In this document: piece after piece, positions 62,038-64,000 of the stretch
How the letters are laid out: every line of letters begins with the position of its first letter
Position numbering within the stretch: position 1 is the first letter of the stretch
Assembly: GCA_025765595.1 (NCBI GenBank)
Contig: JAIVFH010000031.1
Location: forward strand, 62,001-126,000
DNA: 64,000 nt
Direction of reading: 5' to 3'
Origin: Obelidium mucronatum
Lineage: Eukaryota > Chytridiomycota > Chytridiomycetes > Chytridiales > Chytriomycetaceae
Notes under the pieces: generated by a model
Told to the model about the DNA's origin: nothing
Database searches by the model: none
Seen by the model: only the letters and a program-made list of their open reading frames with translations
Program-made: the position numbers and the translations under genes

Positions 62038-64000
62038 ATGCCCCACAATGCAGTTGGCCGACGGGTGACTGGCTTTGGCAGCGCGGCCGACGCCGACGCC
62101 GACGCGCACCGGCGCGCCAGCACGGGCGGGGCGGCGCTCGAGCGCGAGTTGGCGCGTCCGAGTCCGAGCAGTCCGGGCCACGGCAGCCAAAGCACGCCCG
62201 TGCTCTCGCTCTCGCTGGGCGCCGCCGCCGCCGCCGCCGCGCGAAAGCCGAAGCCGATTCTGCGCGTCGCCGTGGCCACGGGCCCGCCGCGCAACTACCG
62301 CCACTCGTCGCCGGTGCGCTCTTGCGTTCTTTCTTTCTTTCTTTGTTTCTTGTGCGAACCACAACACAACACAACACAAACTGAAACACAACACAGGTGC
62401 GCGACATGCGGCCGCCGTCGCCGTCGCTGTCGCTGTCGCTCGGCCTGGGCATGTCGCTGGGCGCCCTGAGCCGCAGCGCGTCGCTCTCCGCCAAGAAGAA
62501 GAAGGACAAGGACGACCACTCGCGCTCGTCCAGCGTGTCCAGCGTCTCGTCCGTCTCGAGCAGTCCGCCGTCGCCAGTGCAGAAGCCGTTCTCGGTGCGC
62601 GCCCTGAAGGTACGTCGAGGAATACTCACTCATTGTGACACACAGTGTGCTTACGCAACGTGCTTCGCAGGGAATACACTTCAATAAAGTTCTCGAGCAT
62701 GTGTGCGTATATACTCCCGAAGAAACTCCGCTGTCTATTTTGCTCTCTGAGAAATACGCCGTTGTATCGTCGTCTCCTTCAAATTCCGCAACCAGTTCTC
62801 CGGCAGTATCCCCCTTTGGATCTACCAACGCTCTACCGCCGTCGCAACTTAAAACATCAAGTCCAAATAAGCAGCAGTTTGATTCAAATGACCAAATGTT
62901 CAATGTGGTTGAAAAGCCACCAATCCTACCTCAAACATCACCAGCAACGTCTCCACGCTCCATGTCACGGCAGCACCATAACAACAATCAGCACCTGCCT
63001 CCTCGAAACGCGTCAACGGCCAATCCTCTTCAAGTCTGGTCCATTCTCTCAAAGACCACACCCTCTCCATTCACTCAGCAGATTCTTGGACCATGTGCCA
63101 ATATTGCTCTCGAATCAATTTGCGTTTCGCAAAGCGCTTCCTCCCCTGTTCGTGCCAGTTTGCTTCTAACTGTCCTAGTGAGAAATTTACACTTTGTGAA
63201 GAAAGTGCAGTGCGTTTACACCACGGACGCTTGGCAGACTGTGATGTGGACGGAAATTGGAATATTTGTGACTGCTTTGGACGGAGTTGATCGTTTTCGG
63301 GTTGAAATGGGGATTCCAAGCAACGACCAAACCAACACGCAAACTTGCGGCAATGGAGACGCAATGAATATTGATGAAACCAGTCCTCTTGACACTCAGC
63401 CACCCCGTAACGGCCTCCAATCTCTTAATCTACAACAACCAGCATCGACAGGCAGACAGCACGTTGTTACTGTGGAGTTTGCAGTGAAGTGCCTAATGGG
63501 AAGTGGAGATGGTTGCTGGGAAGTTTGGGACAATCGCAACAAATTGAACCACGTTGTCGTTTTGGAAAGAAGCAGTAGCATTACGACCACAAACATGACT
63601 CCACAAAAGCTTCATCACGGATCTCAAACTAGCAACAGCAGCACATATACTATATTCAACACAGTTGGAAACTGTTATCAACAGCAACACCACCAAACCC
63701 CTGACAGTGCTGTAGATATTGATTCACCAACGCATTTCTCTTCTACCCCAACTCTATCAAGCTTGGCATCACAAACAGGAAATAGTAACCAGCGCAGCCA
63801 TCAAAACCATCATCAACACCATTTCCACCAGTACAACCACAGTTATCAGCAAATTGACGACCACCAGCAACAAACGAGCGCAGCAGCGAAAAGGCGAGCA
63901 GCAGCAGTTGCAGCCCGCACTGCTCAGGCTATGGCTTTGGAAGCACAGCAAATTGAACAAGAGTTTACAAGACGGCGAAAGATGAGTCTCGAAGCATCTG
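62038..64000 (+). CDS. GAC1: Protein phosphatase 1 glycogen-targeting subunit (Gac1/PPP1R3-like) with CBM21, 3' end missing
   Basis: Regulatory subunit expected to bring PP1 to glycogen and activate glycogen synthase. Exons 62038-62313, 62397-62609 and 62671 to the window edge encode 606 or more aa. The N-terminus is Ser/Arg-rich. Exon 3 begins GIHFNKVLEHVCVYTPEETP, matching the PP1-docking RVxF-plus-LExV block of this family (here HF in a variant RVxF). A CBM21 carbohydrate-binding domain lies at about residues 310-460: ASLLLTVLVRNLHFVKKVQC, VYTTDAWQTVMW, DGVDRFRVEM and TVEFAVKCLMGSGDGCWEVW with the WDN motif. The C-terminal part seen is Gln/His/Ser-rich, ending in a basic/Ala coiled region. 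The first two exons are GC-rich. Confidence 0.85.
62060..62600. other. GC-rich island over exons 1-2 of the Gac1-like gene
   Basis: GC-rich exons 1 and 2 are separated by an intron with (CTTT) and (ACAAC) microsatellites. Long frames on both strands here are shadows; only the plus-strand exons splice onto the conserved PP1-docking and CBM21 parts. Confidence 0.8.
62318..62396 (+). repeat. Intron with CTTT and ACAAC simple repeats
   Basis: Intron 1 of the Gac1-like gene contains about four TTTC units (near 62328-62346) and then repeated ACAAC units before the ACACAG acceptor; the pyrimidine and AC-rich tracts bracket the likely branch region. Confidence 0.6.

Noticed and set aside
1480..62600. 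Lateral transfer as the cause of the GC-rich blocks
   Set aside because: The blocks stop inside genes whose remaining exons have the normal AT-rich composition and fungal homology, so whole-gene transfer does not explain them.
62075..62903. Overlapping frames on both strands (up to 272 aa) around the Gac1-like 5' exons
   Set aside because: GC-island shadows; only the plus-strand exons splice onto the PP1-docking and CBM21 parts.
1..64000. tRNA, rRNA, transposon, integrated virus or CRISPR elements
   Set aside because: I saw no cloverleaf with A/B boxes, no reverse transcriptase, transposase or capsid-like frame, no terminal inverted repeats and no spaced direct repeats. Low-copy or decayed elements could be missed by eye.

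Overview
The window is gene-dense nuclear DNA from an intron-rich fungus, most likely a zoosporic early-diverging fungus (chytrid type). Fungal identity rests on a division 2 chitin synthase, a Zn(II)2Cys6 transcription factor with a fungal-type regulatory domain, an Ort1-type ornithine carrier, an Mga2/Spt23-type membrane-tethered factor, Swf1 and Tsr3. A TIR protein with two TIR domains is not something expected in yeasts or moulds. Introns are GT-AG, mostly 45-100 nt, often with long T or A runs. Intergenic gaps are tiny: several divergent start codons lie only 32-79 nt apart and several convergent stop codons only 23-64 nt apart. I found no tRNA, rRNA, transposon or CRISPR array. The species assignment is inference.

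Layout. 1-8.3 kb: 3' end of a Vps3/TGFBRAP1-type tether gene, an Mga2-like lipid regulator, an orphan, and a transcription factor with two tandem Zn clusters. 8.8-19.2 kb: cytosolic GlnRS, a GNAT acetyltransferase, a HECT ubiquitin ligase (UBE3B/UBE3C type), the mitochondrial ornithine carrier and threonine deaminase. 19.2-28.7 kb: a SET-domain protein, an orphan protein kinase, the Swf1 palmitoyltransferase, a CTD kinase with a long RS-rich tail, and eIF3k. 28.7-46 kb: HIBCH; a divergent Pus1-like protein whose catalytic Asp aligns with Glu; an FtsJ (Mrm2) methyltransferase fused to a YwbE-like domain; a peroxisomal FAD amine oxidase; PDH E1 alpha; an SDR; an ING-PHD protein head to head with a KDM3-type JmjC demethylase; Sua5; and Tsr3. 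46.2-49.6 kb: a predicted helical-repeat protein with two TIR domains, each keeping the NADase glutamate. 49.6-57 kb: an NAD-dependent reductase, a Zng1/CobW zinc GTPase, a small UQCC3/Cbp4-like gene and a tandem pair of class I/II aminotransferases. 57-64 kb: chitin synthase, a Cas1/PC-esterase-like SGNH membrane protein, and the 5' part of a Gac1-like PP1 glycogen-targeting subunit with a CBM21 domain.

Two patterns cut across the genes. GC-rich islands with nearly stop-free reading in several frames sit at the 5' coding ends of many genes. Some bidirectional promoters pair genes of related function: ING with KDM3 (chromatin) and the Pus1-like gene with Mrm2 (RNA modification). The strongest candidate for new biology is the TIR-TIR protein at 46260-49618.
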